64,000 nucleotides of DNA from Phoronis australis (lineage: Eukaryota; Phoronida; Phoronidae): NCBI GenBank assembly GCA_002633005.1, contig NMRA01000505.1, positions 205,593 through 269,592 of the forward strand, written 5' to 3'. The notes beneath the pieces were generated by a model. It did not search any database and was not told where the DNA came from. It worked only from the letters and a program-made list of their open reading frames with translations. Below are positions 49,761 to 62,585 of the stretch, piece after piece. Numbering within the stretch: the stretch's first letter is position 1; the number at the start of each line of letters is the position of its first letter. A program made the position numbers and the translations under genes.

Positions 49761-51003
49761 TAACTTACATTGACATCTCATAATTAATTTAAACTCAATT
49801 TTACAACGGCATGTGAAATTGCAAAGTCGACTGCATAAGATCAACGTTGACCTTAGTACGATAGATCATTTATCACACTTCAGGCTGTAGAATTTTTAAT
49901 ATTTACCCCTTGTCTATATCCTTATATCTTACATTTACTTAGTGTCACTTTACCGTCCTTTAAACGGGTCAATTTTTAACATAGCTCAGTGAAATTATCC
50001 CCGTCAAACGTGAGCGCGGACTTGACGAAGTGCAGTGGGACTGGGACTGAAAGAGTGCAAGTAAGACTTTTGAATTAACAACATTAACTATCTTGTCTTG
50101 ATGGTATCACTGTGTCAACATAATGACTGCATAATCATTGGATGAATTTGAAAACATAAGAAGCCTAAAGCAAGTTTAGCTAAATGATACTAATTTAAAG
50201 CATGTTGAATTGAGCTAATCGTGAGTGTATGGTAATGTTGAGTGCAATGGTCGTTATTGAGAGTAAATGGATTTCGCCGAAATTTTAACTATAACAAATA
50301 GTGATAAGCAGACTTCGATGTGGCACTATCCCTATGCAGTATAGTTGATAAACATAATGATATGAGACCTTTAATCATACTTAATGCCGTAAACCTTCCT
50401 ACATTATACAATTACTGACTTTGACCGAGGTCAATATGTTGATTTCAGTCCCAAAATGTGATAATGAGGAGATGAAAGCGAGAAAAACACCAACGTTAAG
50501 GTGGGAACTGTGATGCATTGATGATAATTTGCATTCACTTGGTGGTTTATATTTTAAACTTATTTTAAACAAATGTGACGTCAGAATCCGAATGACATAA
50601 ACAGGCTTAGCACACTTTCGTGATCTGTCACATGCTGGAGGCGTACTTGTGCTGCCGGGGCATACAAACAAGAAGATCTCGGGATCGAACTACAGTATTA
50701 AGTTCACAAGAAAGTTTTTTTTTAAATGATGTCAAATCGCGTTACAATATGGAGGCATGAATGGTCAATGCAGAACAGTATTGCCGCCAAAATATGACCT
50801 TTTAACTTCGTTGCTGCAGTTTCATTTCCTTCGACCGGAAATGAATAAATGGCTCTACAGATGTCTATAAATTATACAAAAAAGAAGTAATGCGAAAGAA
50901 ACCAGAACAACGCAAAAAATAGTGTAAACGTTAGTCATAGTTAGCATTAGCTATTAAGTTAATGCTAACTATGACTGTATAGTTATGAGGCGACAACCAA
51001 GAA
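49761..51003. other. Spacer with one long hairpin
   Basis: No gene recognised. It contains the hairpin at 50933-50976, listed separately. Confidence 0.4.
50933..50976. repeat. Perfect 17-bp inverted repeat, 10-nt loop
   Basis: AGTCATAGTTAGCATTA at 50933-50949 is exactly complementary to 50960-50976. It would form a stable hairpin or cruciform. There is no surrounding transposon structure. Confidence 0.85.
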
Positions 51004-51029
51004 AAAGGCGCGTAAGATTAATTATCATT

Positions 51030-52095
51030 ACTTATACTAACTCCGTATGTGCTGTGAGGAAAGTGCGTTGAGTAGGAGACAGGTAAAACAGGTCACATAT
51101 AACTGTTGCAATAAGAGGAGTCTCCGAATTGAAGAGGCGCATAATCAAGTTGAAAATAACATGAGCAAAGTAGCGTTTAAAAACCGGAAGTTGAATAAAG
51201 AAGAAATAGCGATAGTACTGCAATACGTAGAGTAATCATCCACGCAGCGGTCACAAGTTGTGTTAAGTCGAGTTCAATTTGTTAAAGGTTGAACGGCAAT
51301 ACATCAAAAAGAAGTTAGCAACTTCATTTTAACTTTAGTATAGAGCACTAACATGTGAACATTTCTTATAACAGAGTTGCTTTCGGTAAAAAGTTGACGC
51401 CGTTGACGAAGGAGGCCATTAAAAGTAATATCAAGGGTGTTTGAGATTGGTAGCGAAAAAACAATTCTAGTGAAACATGGATAGCTTGATTTGCGAACCG
51501 TGAAATAGGCTTGAAACACTTGAAAGAGTTCTTAGCAGCATGTCATGAGAAAAAATAATAATGATTGAAATCCTAGATCACAGAATTGAGACCACCAACT
51601 TATAGAACAATGCAAGGTCACCAGCATGTAAAAAAGATGGTTAAGCTTATGAACAAGAAGAATACAGCTATTTGAAACAACATTACGTCATCAACAAAAA
51701 TAGTATAAATTGAAGGATAAAAACAACCTTGGAATTCACACATAGTTTATCACCACAGGTGGATTAAAATATATTGATGAGTATACGATATAACCAGTTA
51801 CACATTGTGGAATATGTTTTCAAAGAGCGGGTCATGGTTAACTCTGTAAAATGCTCTACTGGCGTCAATAAAGCAAGCCATCAATGTACGGTAAGCATTC
51901 TTTGAAGACGTACCTACAATGACCAGCGTCACGACGTTTTTAAAATCAAAATTATTTGAGAGAGTGATAAGGCAGTCAAAAATATTGAAAATGACAATTT
52001 CAAAAACTTTACTAACTGGCAAGCTGGTTATGCAGTAGGTAATAAAAGTCTTTCCACGTGACTTGGCCAGACGTGTCTTCCAAAATAACATAAAT
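51030..52095 (-). pseudogene. CR1-like LINE relic
   Basis: The - strand, from 52091 downward, reads VFEIVIFNIFDCLITLSNN and ACFIDASRAFYRVNHDPLFE, matching the reverse transcriptase block that in active CR1-like LINEs contains DASKAFDRVNH (first catalytic Asp in DAS, second Asp changed to Tyr here). After degraded sequence comes SETPLIATVICDLFYLS near 51110, the usual C-terminal end. The YADD region is missing or unreadable, so the copy is dead. Confidence 0.7.
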
Positions 52096-53114
52096 TATAA
52101 TTGACAATCAAAAGTCAGGATGAAAGCCATAAATACCCATCAAGTACTCTTGTAGAATGCCAATTAGCATTCAGTATCTAGATGCCAAATTTACTTAAAG
52201 CTTTTTAACAATGCAACTGGAGAGTTAAAGTAAACACATGCTCATGTATATCTCTTCTGTTTGAGTGAGTCTCAGTATCAATACTTTACTTTTATGAGCA
52301 CAGAATCTTATTATCTACACGAAAACAATGTCCAGATGTTCGTAATCACATGATTGCGTTTTTTTGTTTAAGCATCAAGATTTTTCACGGAGATCGCTGT
52401 ATTTTCCACATATGTGATTTGTTTTCACACGAAACTTGTAAATTCTGTTTTTTATTCAATTAACTAAAAAGTGTGTTTGGACGTTTCTTTTAAGATCATT
52501 TAGCCCGTGAACTCGGCTGTCAAAATCAAGACATTTGTTTTTCGCGGAATTCTGACGTCTCCATTTTTGACGCACAGTTCTTGGGCTAAAAGATCTCAAA
52601 GAAAATTCCAGATACGATTTGCAGTTTGCAAGTTTTCTGGGAAAAACATGTTTGTGGAAATACCAAACATCCCCGTGAAAACATTGTTTAGAAGAATATG
52701 TACGGAATTTTAATTCGTTCACACTTTAAAACTTTTTGATCATCTTGAATTTTAAAAATAATATAGGTTAATGGGACTAGACACTCATCTGAGCAAACCA
52801 TTATCTACTCTAGAACACAAACACAGACACACTTATTTCGAATTCGCACTAAAGTACAGCAGAAAATGTTAAGCATAGTTTCGAGTTCGATTTCGAGTAC
52901 AGGGATAACTTTCCTTGCCCATTCCAGCTGCAGCCCACTGTTCTTACAAATCACATTTAGATGTATATGCATGTAGGAAAGCAAAGAAACAAGTGGGGAA
53001 CCACACTGCGGTAACCATTGTTGCGAAACATCTGCTTACCCTGATCAATCAGACAAGTCATTTTAAACATCTTCAGTAAACGAGTCTGTCATTGCACGAA
53101 ACGCTAGTTAAATA
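52096..53114. other. Spacer, no gene recognised
   Basis: Only short overlapping frames on both strands; none has a recognisable domain. Confidence 0.4.
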
Positions 53115-53275
53115 TAGATTATTACATGGCGAAGTCGTTATCCTCCGTATTCTAGAGCCCGAGTGGATTTTGGAGAATTATCCCCTAGGGGCGTTAGCCC
53201 CAAGGGTGATACTTCTCCAAAATCCACGAGGGCTCTAGATAAGGGGGATAACGACTGAGAACATGTAATAATCTA
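53115..53275. mobile_element. Fold-back (palindromic) element, about 160 bp
   Basis: Two arms of about 75 bp are near-complementary: TAGATTATTACAT, AGTCGTTATC, TCTAGAGCCC and GTGGATTTTGGAGAA on the left all recur inverted on the right. The centre CTAGGGGCGTTAGCCCC is itself partly self-complementary. Structure fits a fold-back MITE. Confidence 0.8.
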
Positions 53276-53800
53276 TTTATACCACATACTGAACGAGAAA
53301 CATTGCAATGAATCGATCTACCTTTCCCGACTCGCCTCGGCTTTGTAACTACTTTCTATGTCAGAGGCCCGGGGTCGGAGGTCGTGACCTTTTAAGAAAA
53401 GCCGAGCTATTTTTGTCAAATAATGCTTTTACTCAAAACCAACTGAAAATTACAAAATAGAAATAAAGTGAATCTATGAATTAAGGTTTAGCAACTATTA
53501 TAGCTTACTACACATTTTTTCACGCTAAGCTTCGACCGGGAAAATATCGTCTGCTAAAGTAGGTTACCAATGTAACTGACTATAATGCTCACGATACCAG
53601 CTTTCAAATTGGAGATCGGTGATTTACAAGTGAGAGAACACGAGAGAAAATTTTCATTAAGTTAAAATATCGTTTTTATGGAAATTATGCGTCTTATTTT
53701 TCATAGCGTATAAATGTCGGTACAATACCCTTTGCTGAACATGCAATTGTTGCGCGTGCTCATAAAAGTATTCTAGTTTCACGTTCGATGACGTCAGCCG

Positions 53801-53900
53801 CTGAGTGGTGTAGTGGTAAAGTCGGCGACTCGAAACACTTGAGGCCCGGGTCCGAAACCGGCCTCGGTTTCCCGAAAATATTATCTCACTAGTGAGATAA
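53801..53900 (+). repeat. tRNA-like (SINE head) sequence followed by a 20-bp palindrome
   Basis: TGGTGTAGTGG at 53806-53816 fits the pol III A box, and GGTCCGAAACC at 53849-53859 fits the B box with mismatches, at tRNA-like spacing. No full cloverleaf forms, so this is a tRNA-derived SINE head or tRNA relic rather than a working tRNA gene. TTATCTCACTAGTGAGATAA at 53881-53900 is a perfect palindrome. Confidence 0.45.
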
Positions 53901-54130
53901 CTAAATGGGTTATTACACGGTTGTATTTGCCATTCGAAGCTAATGTTGTGGTATTAGTAATATTATTTAGAAAACACACTTGACATTTGGTTTAGTCGAG
54001 AAAAGTTATTTCAAGACAAGATGGATGGTGCTTGAATTTTTCGAACCGAATTTAGGATTATAGATTCCGTTAATTAATCATGAAAAATAAACAGATTTGG
54101 TTGATTTTCTTATTACCAGAAGGAAAAGCT

Positions 54131-54385
54131 GTCGTATGTCGTTGTCTCATGTTGAGACTCCAAAAGGTGTCGTATGTCGTTGTCTCATGTTGAGACTCCA
54201 AAAGGTGTCGTATGTCGTTGTCTCATGTTGAGACTCCAAAAGGTGTCGTTGTGTCATGTTGAGACTCCAAAAGGTGTCGTATGTCGTTGTCTCATGTTGA
54301 GACTCCAAAAGGTGGCGTATGTCGTTGTCTCATGTTGAGACTCCAAAAGGTGGCGTATGTCGTTGTCACATGTTGAGACTCCAAA
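54131..54385. repeat. Tandem repeat, 38-bp unit, about 7 copies
   Basis: Unit GTCGTATGTCGTTGTCTCAT followed by GTTGAGACTCCAAAAGGT. Each copy contains the hairpin GTCTCA-TGT-TGAGAC. One copy lacks about eight bases (near 54243) and the last diverges. Confidence 0.95.
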
Positions 54386-55365
54386 ACGCAACACCTCTTA
54401 GTTCTTGATGGTTCAGTCGTGATGGGGGTCGCAGATTGAGTTGCCCAATTTGCACAAAGTAGCTCCAGGAAGGGGTGACCTTTCACTCGTTGCGTAATTT
54501 CACTGATTGTATATACAGTAGATTGCCTTAATGGTTCAATCAGAAATACTCTTAATGTCAAATCCTACGGAGTCTCTCGATGGCTCATTGCAAAAACTAT
54601 GACGCATCAGCAAGCAATACTCAGCAACGTCATTTTTGTTTGTAAAATGAAATAAAAGGAAATGGGATGGCGAACCAAGATTTGATGACTTGTGAACTGT
54701 TGACAAGCAGGTTGTCACGTACAAAGGTAAAGGTGTTCGTAACTTACAGTGATCGCAAAAGTGATCCGCGTGTTTCCCTCCACAGGCTATGTGAAAGCGT
54801 GAACTTTCGATTAGTCTATGCGCGCCTATTGAAGTCCGACTGGAATCCATTATTTATTGTTAGTCCACTCAATAAAGGGTGGTCCAAAATTTAGAGACCA
54901 GGATGGTCCAAGAAAAAGGGTGGGTTTCTGAATAGACTTCTAAAAGTATATCGTAAGCTATTAGTAAAAAAACGGCAATAAATGTTAGTACCACAATCTC
55001 TGTGCCCAGTAGTCTTCTTCTTCTAGGTTCAAGTGACCGCACTCTCTCCAGATTATTATGTCACTGAATAACAATGAACATCAACAAAGACAAAAGCAAC
55101 TATAACAAGTTTAAATATATATATATAGTGGACGTCACTTCAGAGATCGGTTAACATAGCTAGGTTGTTTAGTCCGCAGGAATAAATAATAGAAATCCTC
55201 TACTTTTCTCGCAGTTTTTCCTTGCTCCTGTGGCTAATAAGGGATGCCCGGACACCACTAAAGCCACCCGGGATCCGCCTAAGGTCAATGGTATTTTGGA
55301 ACACCAGAGGATGCGGTTTGCCAAGTGTGCTACTCTTTTGCCGCCAAGATTGTTGTATACACAAG
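54386..55365. other. Spacer, no gene recognised
   Basis: Overlapping frames at 54536-54894 on both strands have no recognisable domain. A short TA run lies at about 55117-55127. Confidence 0.4.
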
Positions 55366-55636
55366 GGCTAGGTTGCTAAAAACTTCAACATTAGTGGCTG
55401 GATAAGTTTGATTGTTACATGACGTCAAATGCATTGTTCCACAACAATAACGTGGCGCGTGATAATGCGACACCAATGTTGCTATGGTCCAGTTACATAG
55501 AAGTAATACGCCATAAAGCAACAATGACGTCGCATTATTACACGTCACGTTATTGTTGTTGAACAATGCATTTGACGTCACGCAACAAACAAACTTATCC
55601 AGCGGATAATTTTGAAGTTTTATACAATTAAGCCCA
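55366..55636. mobile_element. Fold-back element, about 270 bp
   Basis: Arms of about 85 bp are strongly complementary (GCTGGATAAGTTTG, GACGTCAAATGCATTGTT, AACAATAACGTG, TAATGCGAC on one side recur inverted on the other). Weaker complementarity extends outward to GGGCTAGGTTG / AATTAAGCCC. A partial relative lies at 31131. Confidence 0.8.
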
Positions 55637-57082
55637 GACCATTAACTCGGGCATGTGCAAAGGAGTCCACCCCAGAACTGCTTTGTTCCATGGCTTGCAG
55701 TACCAGTGAAACCATTGGGGGGAAAGGGGGGCGCTGTGAAAGACGTGACCTAATACTGGAGTGCCACCTGACGGCAGATAGATAAGAGGTGTCAATTTTT
55801 ATTTTCTGATAAAGAATTTAGTTTCGAAACCCGTTAATTAATGTTGAAGTCAGGAACATTTGCCAAATTTTTACAGGAATCGACAGAAAACGATCAAATA
55901 AATTCAGCCTTAGAAATATTCTTTGGTTAATAATGCTGCCAACTTACGAAGTGCCCACAGAATGCCAAAACCGCAACACCCACTGCACATCAATGTGGAT
56001 GTTGGACCTGCAAACGCAGAGGTGACCTCAGATAAAGTACTCGTTGACATACAGAAGGTTGCAAGTGTCATGAATAAACGATTTGATAACAGCGTGGTGA
56101 ACTTGTTGTAGAAGTTTCCGAGGCAATTTCAAAAGAATAAAAAAGAAAGTTGAACGGGACAAGTCAGAATTGTTGGGCACGATCAGATTTTAGAAATAGA
56201 GAAACCAGTCTTTTTAATGAGAGAGCAAAATTAGCGCAGTGATACATGAAGTTATAGAAGGTCTGCAGGCACCTAGAGATAACAACGCTGAGTACCAACG
56301 TTTTCATATTTGGTCTCAAACGTCATGTTCTGGGCTTTAAATGGTGTTAAGTGGGGAAATATTTTAAAAGAGCGGTCATCTATAGATAAGAGCTGGATAA
56401 TTAAGGTATCGACAAGTCGCATGGTACCGGAATTTCACATGACCGGTTACTCACATGCATGATTCTGCCACAGCTGGAAGAGCAAGATGGTAAAGCAATT
56501 AGACTCCGTAATTGTGCGCGATATCTTGTTTAGAACGACCTTTTGGATATTCTTAGCTTGCGCTTATGGAGCATATTGATAACTACAAGCAGGTCACCTT
56601 GTGTCAATATTTCTCCGAGTAGCCTTCCGACCTCGCCCTCTACTGGATTAAATGTCAGCATTGGCATAGTGATTTCTTCCACTTGACAATGAAAATGAAA
56701 TAACGACCAGGCCGATCATAAATGAGACAGACGTGGACGGAGCTTAAATCCCGGTACATACAGAACCCTGCGTACATGTGATTTAGAATCTTAGTGAAGT
56801 GTCTTTTTGTTGGTGAAGAAGTTGTACTTAGTGTTTGACTCGTGAGATTGATGTTGGGAGAGAGGTCAACCAACATCAATGACGTAATTTAATGTCGAGA
56901 AAACGGATATTTTATCTTTTAAAAAGCACAACTTCTTGTTTGCAAAATGTTTTCAAATGTAGTAGTTTGTCAATTGATGTGAAAGATTAATGCAAATATC
57001 TTGATGTATGACTTAATGGGCACCCAGACCGCACTGTCATGTCTTCGGCTCAGTCTGCCAGCTGAAATCTATTGTAAGGCGG
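55637..57082. other. Spacer, no gene recognised
   Basis: No recognised domain. The - strand at about 56300-56880 has several fairly open segments, possibly a decayed element, but I cannot name one. Confidence 0.35.
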
Positions 57083-57096
57083 TCTGTTACATGTCA

Positions 57097-57956
57097 TTGT
57101 CATTGTCATTGTCTCAGGGACAGACATCACTGCACATTGGACAGGTCCACAAGCGCACAGTCCTTCTCTGCAGCAGCCAAGAAAGAGTCACACTGCTGAT
57201 GGTTCCCATGTTGAGCAGGTTAATCCGGTATCTACTTTCTCCACGTAGGTTGGTTCTGATGCCGCTTCCTCTGACAACATGAAGTTCAGTTAGTCTTTCC
57301 AGGGTGGTGCTTTCTGAGGGAGCCTCCATCTCCTGGTCTTTCAGTGCCATCAAAACATCCTCGCTCCAAGTGACATCTTCCAAAAGTTCTGCTTTCCTGC
57401 CAGGTCATCTGCTCTTTCATTCCCCGTCACTCCAACATGTCCAGGGGTAAACAACCACACCAGGTGTTTCAGCCAGATTCAGTCTCATAGGGTCAGAGAG
57501 CCACGAGCCCAACCTCAGTGCCACTGTACGTTCCATCAATGCAGCGGCTATCCAGTTGATGATGTAATGGTTGACCCCACAATCCAAAAGCAGATTCACC
57601 AACTTCTCGTAAGATACACGATTATAAGCGTCCTCGAGGTCAATCTCCAATGCCAGAGTATCTTCCTTCCTTTGGAATGCTTCATATACATCATACGAAA
57701 AAATGGCCACATTGGCCCATGTGACTTTCCCGGTTCAGTAGCTTCCAAGAGTTTGTGGAAGTAGCTTCTTATTCTCCAGGTCCCATGCGAGTTCTCGGGC
57801 CACATTGTATTTTGCATTGTTATTATTCTACAGCCATTCGGCTTGGTGTTGTATCTTCCAGGCTTAGGAAGCACTGCCAAGAAGCTGTGTAGCCAATCCT
57901 CGGGAATTATACCTTTCTCCAAGCTTTCTTGGTACAAAGCGGCCAGCTCTTCAAGT
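57097..57956 (-). pseudogene. 5'-truncated LINE with fused RT and RNase H fragments
   Basis: On the - strand, from 57956: LYQESLEKGIIPEDW, FLAVLPKPGRYNT, then (after frameshifts) EIDLEDAYNRVSYEKLV from the reverse transcriptase, jumping near 57485 to LFTPGHVGVTGNERADDLAG, an RNase H C-terminal motif. A final WTCPMCSDVCP follows. The fingers and YADD part between them are deleted. TCTGTTACATGTCA occurs exactly at both edges (57083-57096 and 57957-57970), a 14-bp target-site duplication. The 3' tail is a short (CAATGA)n repeat. The RNase H domain places it with the I/Jockey/Loa-like LINEs. It is dead. Confidence 0.9.
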
Positions 57957-57970
57957 TCTGTTACATGTCA

Positions 57971-60900
57971 AATGATGTGTTGATATACAGTACCTTATAC
58001 GGTGCACAGCCCAGTACACCGGCGATATGGGAAGTGGGATGGAAAACTCCAGATAAGACATAAATGATGATTTGGTGTGATTCGGTTTGCTGCAGGCACA
58101 CTGACATTCCTAAGCATTGATCACCGGGGAAAATCTTTCATCTCTCGCTGCCACTATGAATATTTATTAATGTTAAAGGTTGGTACCCTGCAGTAAGAGG
58201 ACGGGACACTCAGGTGAAGGATTCACTGAATAAAGGAATTTTGGTTTACTAGAATCAGTCTTAGGTCATCATTTGTAACTAGTGCTACTATGGGGGAGTC
58301 GAGAACGAAGCTTGAGTATGTTTAAGTGATTAAATGTCACCTATGTAACATTTAAAGATAAGCAATTTTGCTCCTTTAAGTCCTTCGAAAATTTGACACT
58401 CAGTAATTGCCAAGATCTGCTTGCCATATGTAAGCGCTTTCGAGTGGTTATGCTGTACATGTAATTTCAGTTGTATATTGTACAGTCTCTAATTTCTTTG
58501 AAAAATTATTGTGATGCATTTGTATACAATTATATTTTGAAAGTAGGTGACCATAAAGTTTGTCTTTATCAATTTAATGACAAGCGTGGAACAGTTTTGA
58601 GGTAGCAGCACTGGATAAGAAACGAAAAATTGTAATTAGAACAAAAATCACATTGGCACCTGGAAACTAAGCAGTTAACAGGTTACCTAATACATGCATC
58701 ACCATTGAAATCACTCCGCATTGTATAGCAAAAGCGGGAAGTATTCGAATCTACAAGAACAGGCTTTAAAAGACTAAAACCTCTTTTCTTTTTTTGATAT
58801 AGAAATGATAAATAAACATTGAGTGAAAATAGTTTCTGAACACCAAAGGTGAAGGTCAAGTTGATTTTCCACAGTCACTTATTACGCAACCATGTCTGTG
58901 ACCAACTGAAATTGCATCACGAATGTCAGTAGTTGAGACACCATCACCATTCCATAGTAGTTCTAATGAATGAGATTGCCAGTATCCAGGTCACGGCAAC
59001 AAAGATTCTTAGACAGAAACACTATCATCGGGGTCCAACATGTGGAGCAAAGGGCTTTCCTAGACTTAGAAAACCCTGAGACACTTTGAAGATGACTATT
59101 CGGAAGTGTAGTTCAGGTCTGATTTTCTTTGCCGTTGTGAGGTACAACAGTCAGAGTGTCATTCGTAATATTGATAGTTGCTGATGCCGAAATCGAACGT
59201 TTCGGTAAATTTAGTATTGCGCAAAACTCAATGCTTTACGCGACAGATCCTTACATCCATCTTTTGCGGTCTATGAGCTCCGGGACATTTTCTCTAGAGT
59301 AAGTCTATTTACATCAGGTGGGAGCGATAACAGTTGCAAAGATGTTTGTCATATCTGTCGTATTAGCGGCCAATGCTTAAGTTCTCCAGTAATCGCTCTG
59401 ATTTTAAAATGAATTAAAGTTATTGTTGTTCAGGATGATAGATGAATTAGGTGACAACTTGACAGCTGTGCCCTCATGTAACTGACGTCGTAGCATCAAT
59501 TTGTTAATGACTTCACTCAAAACATATTATCAAGAACGTTGGTAATCGGGGCGGATGGGAATAGTCAAAGGGCCGTTTTGGGTTCGAACACTTGAATGTC
59601 TTAAAGTGGAACAGAAAGTAAAAAACATACTAAATTCTCTGTCACTGGAACACAAGTCAAACTGTTTGCTAAGTATTTTACGGTCTGTCCGTGAAAACGA
59701 ATTTCAGTTGATGGTGAAGCATTTTTTCTTTACTTTCAAAGTTCCAAAACACGACCCGTCAACTGCTCGTCATTTCGTAAATTTCCTCCCACACAGCAAA
59801 GCATCTCTCTTTATTTGGTATGCCAAGACACAGACGTAACACACTTGAATTTTACCTGTTTTGATGTATCGTCATCGCCTGCTCGCATTCTTTGCATGGT
59901 CATTGGTTTATGGTTTGTGCACTACGCTGTAATGCACGAGTTCACGGTTTCAAATTGGGCATGCGTAGCGCGTGCGCAGAAGCGTCGCAGAAAATTAGAT
60001 AAAGAGATACGCTTATTTTGAACCACTTTCTATGGATACCCAACAAAATGTCGATTTTTTTAAATGGCGAAATCTTCCCTTGATAACACATGAATTTGTC
60101 ATCAGTATATGAATTCTGCTGGGTTATTTGGACCCAGCTTATTTTAGATAAGTTAGAGTTTGTAGGATGAAAGTTATAGCTTGCGATTGAAAGTATTTAA
60201 AGATTTGTGTTTTCTGTACATCAAGGGCTAACAATATAAATACTGATCCGGGGGGGACTTCGTGAATAAATGACCGACCTAGTGTAGCAAATATCCGCAT
60301 TTATACCGACAACATACAATGAGCTTCAAAATTAAGCATTATAGGAGATTATCAGAAGAAAATGTTTTAGTGGTGAGAATTCATAATTTCAGCCTTTTGA
60401 AAATTCAATCGATATCTTTCGACTACAGATTCTAGACATGCTTTGCTCTCCCGTCCACTTACACGGGAAATTTATGTGATGTACGTGACATGGTTTGTGT
60501 ACTCTACCAAAATAGTTTAGATGGTAAACAAAACCGCAGACTTGTGTATTGGTCAGATCGCAAAAAGTAAAATCCGACGTCCGGGAGGCATTAGTGCTAT
60601 TCAACGGCTTGGGTGGCACTCAACAGCTGATTTGGGGCTTGAAAAACAAGGTCAAGTCAGCTCCAACAGTCTGTTCCACTGGATGTACAACTGAAACCTG
60701 AAAATTTCAGTTGCTCCACCTATTATGACTCCCGGAAGTTCAGCCGGCTATTTGAAAAATCGAGCCAACATGCGCCAAATCATCAGTTTTCACCCTAAAG
60801 CCACCATTTGCATGCACTTACTAAAAACTGAGAGACAGTCTATTCAGACTGCTAAAACTCTCCAAATTCCAGAAACCAAGTGAAAAGTGGGTGTCAACCA

Positions 60901-62460
60901 GCCAAATTTTTCACAAATCCAAAGAATCTGAAGGGTACCTAAATTCCCTGCTAAATTTCAACTTCCCGCTTGCAAACAGTAAAGGTTTAAGGTTTAAGAA
61001 AAAGTCACAGCTGAGCAAAAAGCGGGTGAAGGAGTCAACAGATGACAATCTTTCACCCAGAACAGATTCAAAAATCAAACAAATGCCATTCGTAGCCTTC
61101 ACAGAATTCAAAATGCCCAGCCAACCCAGCAGGCTCCAATTTTTAATGAAACTGGGAGGCAAACTGAACTGTAAACTAATGAATGCCACATTACCAGTCA
61201 ACTTCACACTCTAACGGAAGTTAAAGTTTTAGCAAATCAGAGGATGGAAGTATCAGTGTTCGTGTAATAATATGAAATAGGATAGGCGTGATTGCATTGT
61301 GAGGCAGCTGCGATGTTGTGGCCAAGTACCGGCGGTCCTTCCATAGAAAACATATACGGGCGCTACCGTTTCTAAGTCAAATATCTAAATGGGTGTGTTT
61401 CCTAATTTTCAAACTCCATGCAACAGTCATCAAATATATAGCCGAGGAGTCTTGGTAAAGTTAACAAAATATCAACACCAACAGTACAACTGCAAAAAAT
61501 GGTCGCGTTAAACGAGCATGTGTCATCGTTTTGAAAAAATCGATGTCTAATAAAGCTAATGGTTGCGGTATTAATCTACGTTTAGCTAAACAATTGACAT
61601 TCCGTTATCATAAAGACGTTCGCATAGATCCTCGTCATTGGTTTGTATTATCAAAGGCGTTAACATGATAATAGTAATCAAATAAACAGGTTCTACTTTT
61701 ACTAGGTACCAGTCACTATCTTAAAGTTCAATTTGTTTCATGTTGTGGAAGTTAATCTGATGAAGCAGTAGTAACGCAGTCTCATGATAATATTCTGCTA
61801 AAACAGCTGCGAGTTAGCTGATGACCCCACGCAGCTTGGCTAGGACTTCAATAACGTGTTATCGTAAGGTACTCGGCATAGATATTCATTTGAACAGCTG
61901 TAGCTTATGTGCCGTAGAGAAAGATGTCGGCAGTTAAACTACAACACATCAGTTATTGATGAACCGAGTGAGAGGTAAAAATATGTCTATGCAAATGCAA
62001 AATAGTTGAAAGCTATTTTTGTTTGTTTTGAGTTGAATAAAGTACTCCGCCTAGTGCCCTACCCCTACGTACTGTAAACGCATTTGTTTTTATTTTTTAT
62101 CATTCCCAACTGGTAAAATCATTGGTCTTGGAGGTAGGCAGCTAAGGGTAGTTGAGCCAACTGTTAAACCATTAGCATTCATTTTGAATGTATCGTTGCT
62201 TAATGTAAAAATACCAGCTGGTTAGAAGCAAACAATTTTTTTCCAATCTTTAAATAGTCTGAACAACATGGCTACTGTGTTTATAGTATTTATACTCCAT
62301 TCTCGGAATAATCGAAAGTCGCGAAAATTACGAGATGATTGTTCACTCTCAAGTTTATGAGTATCAGTCGGAAAACAGCTCAGTTTGTTGTTTTAGACAT
62401 GAGCACTCCAAAGCCATTTCTCTGAATGACATTACAATTTATTTGCCGTGTTTTAGAAAT
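57971..62460. other. Long spacer, no gene recognised
   Basis: The + strand at about 60640-61215 is fairly open in shifting frames (including a 107-codon frame, rich in Lys and Ser, at 60891-61214) and could be a decayed coding sequence, but no family is recognised. GGGTTCGAACACTTG at about 59580 resembles a pol III B box with no convincing A box. Confidence 0.35.
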
Positions 62461-62585
62461 GAGGAATGTATTTGACAAGGTCCACCACGGTTATAATCTG
62501 AACCAGTCGTATTTCTTAAGAGATATCTAGTGGAGTGGTTGAGGTCATAGTTTACAGACACCAGTCAGCGAAGCAAAAAGAAACA
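62461..62585 (+). pseudogene. Short LINE reverse-transcriptase fragment
   Basis: The + strand reads VFDKVHHGY, then in the next frame VEWLRS and FTDTSQR. This is the order of the FDxVxH box and the following W(L/F)RSYLTDR segment of CR1/Jockey-like reverse transcriptases. At least one frameshift and one stop. Confidence 0.55.

Noticed and set aside
60640-61214. Moderately open forward region, considered as a decayed gene
   Set aside because: It requires several frame changes and gives no recognisable motif, so a product cannot be supported.
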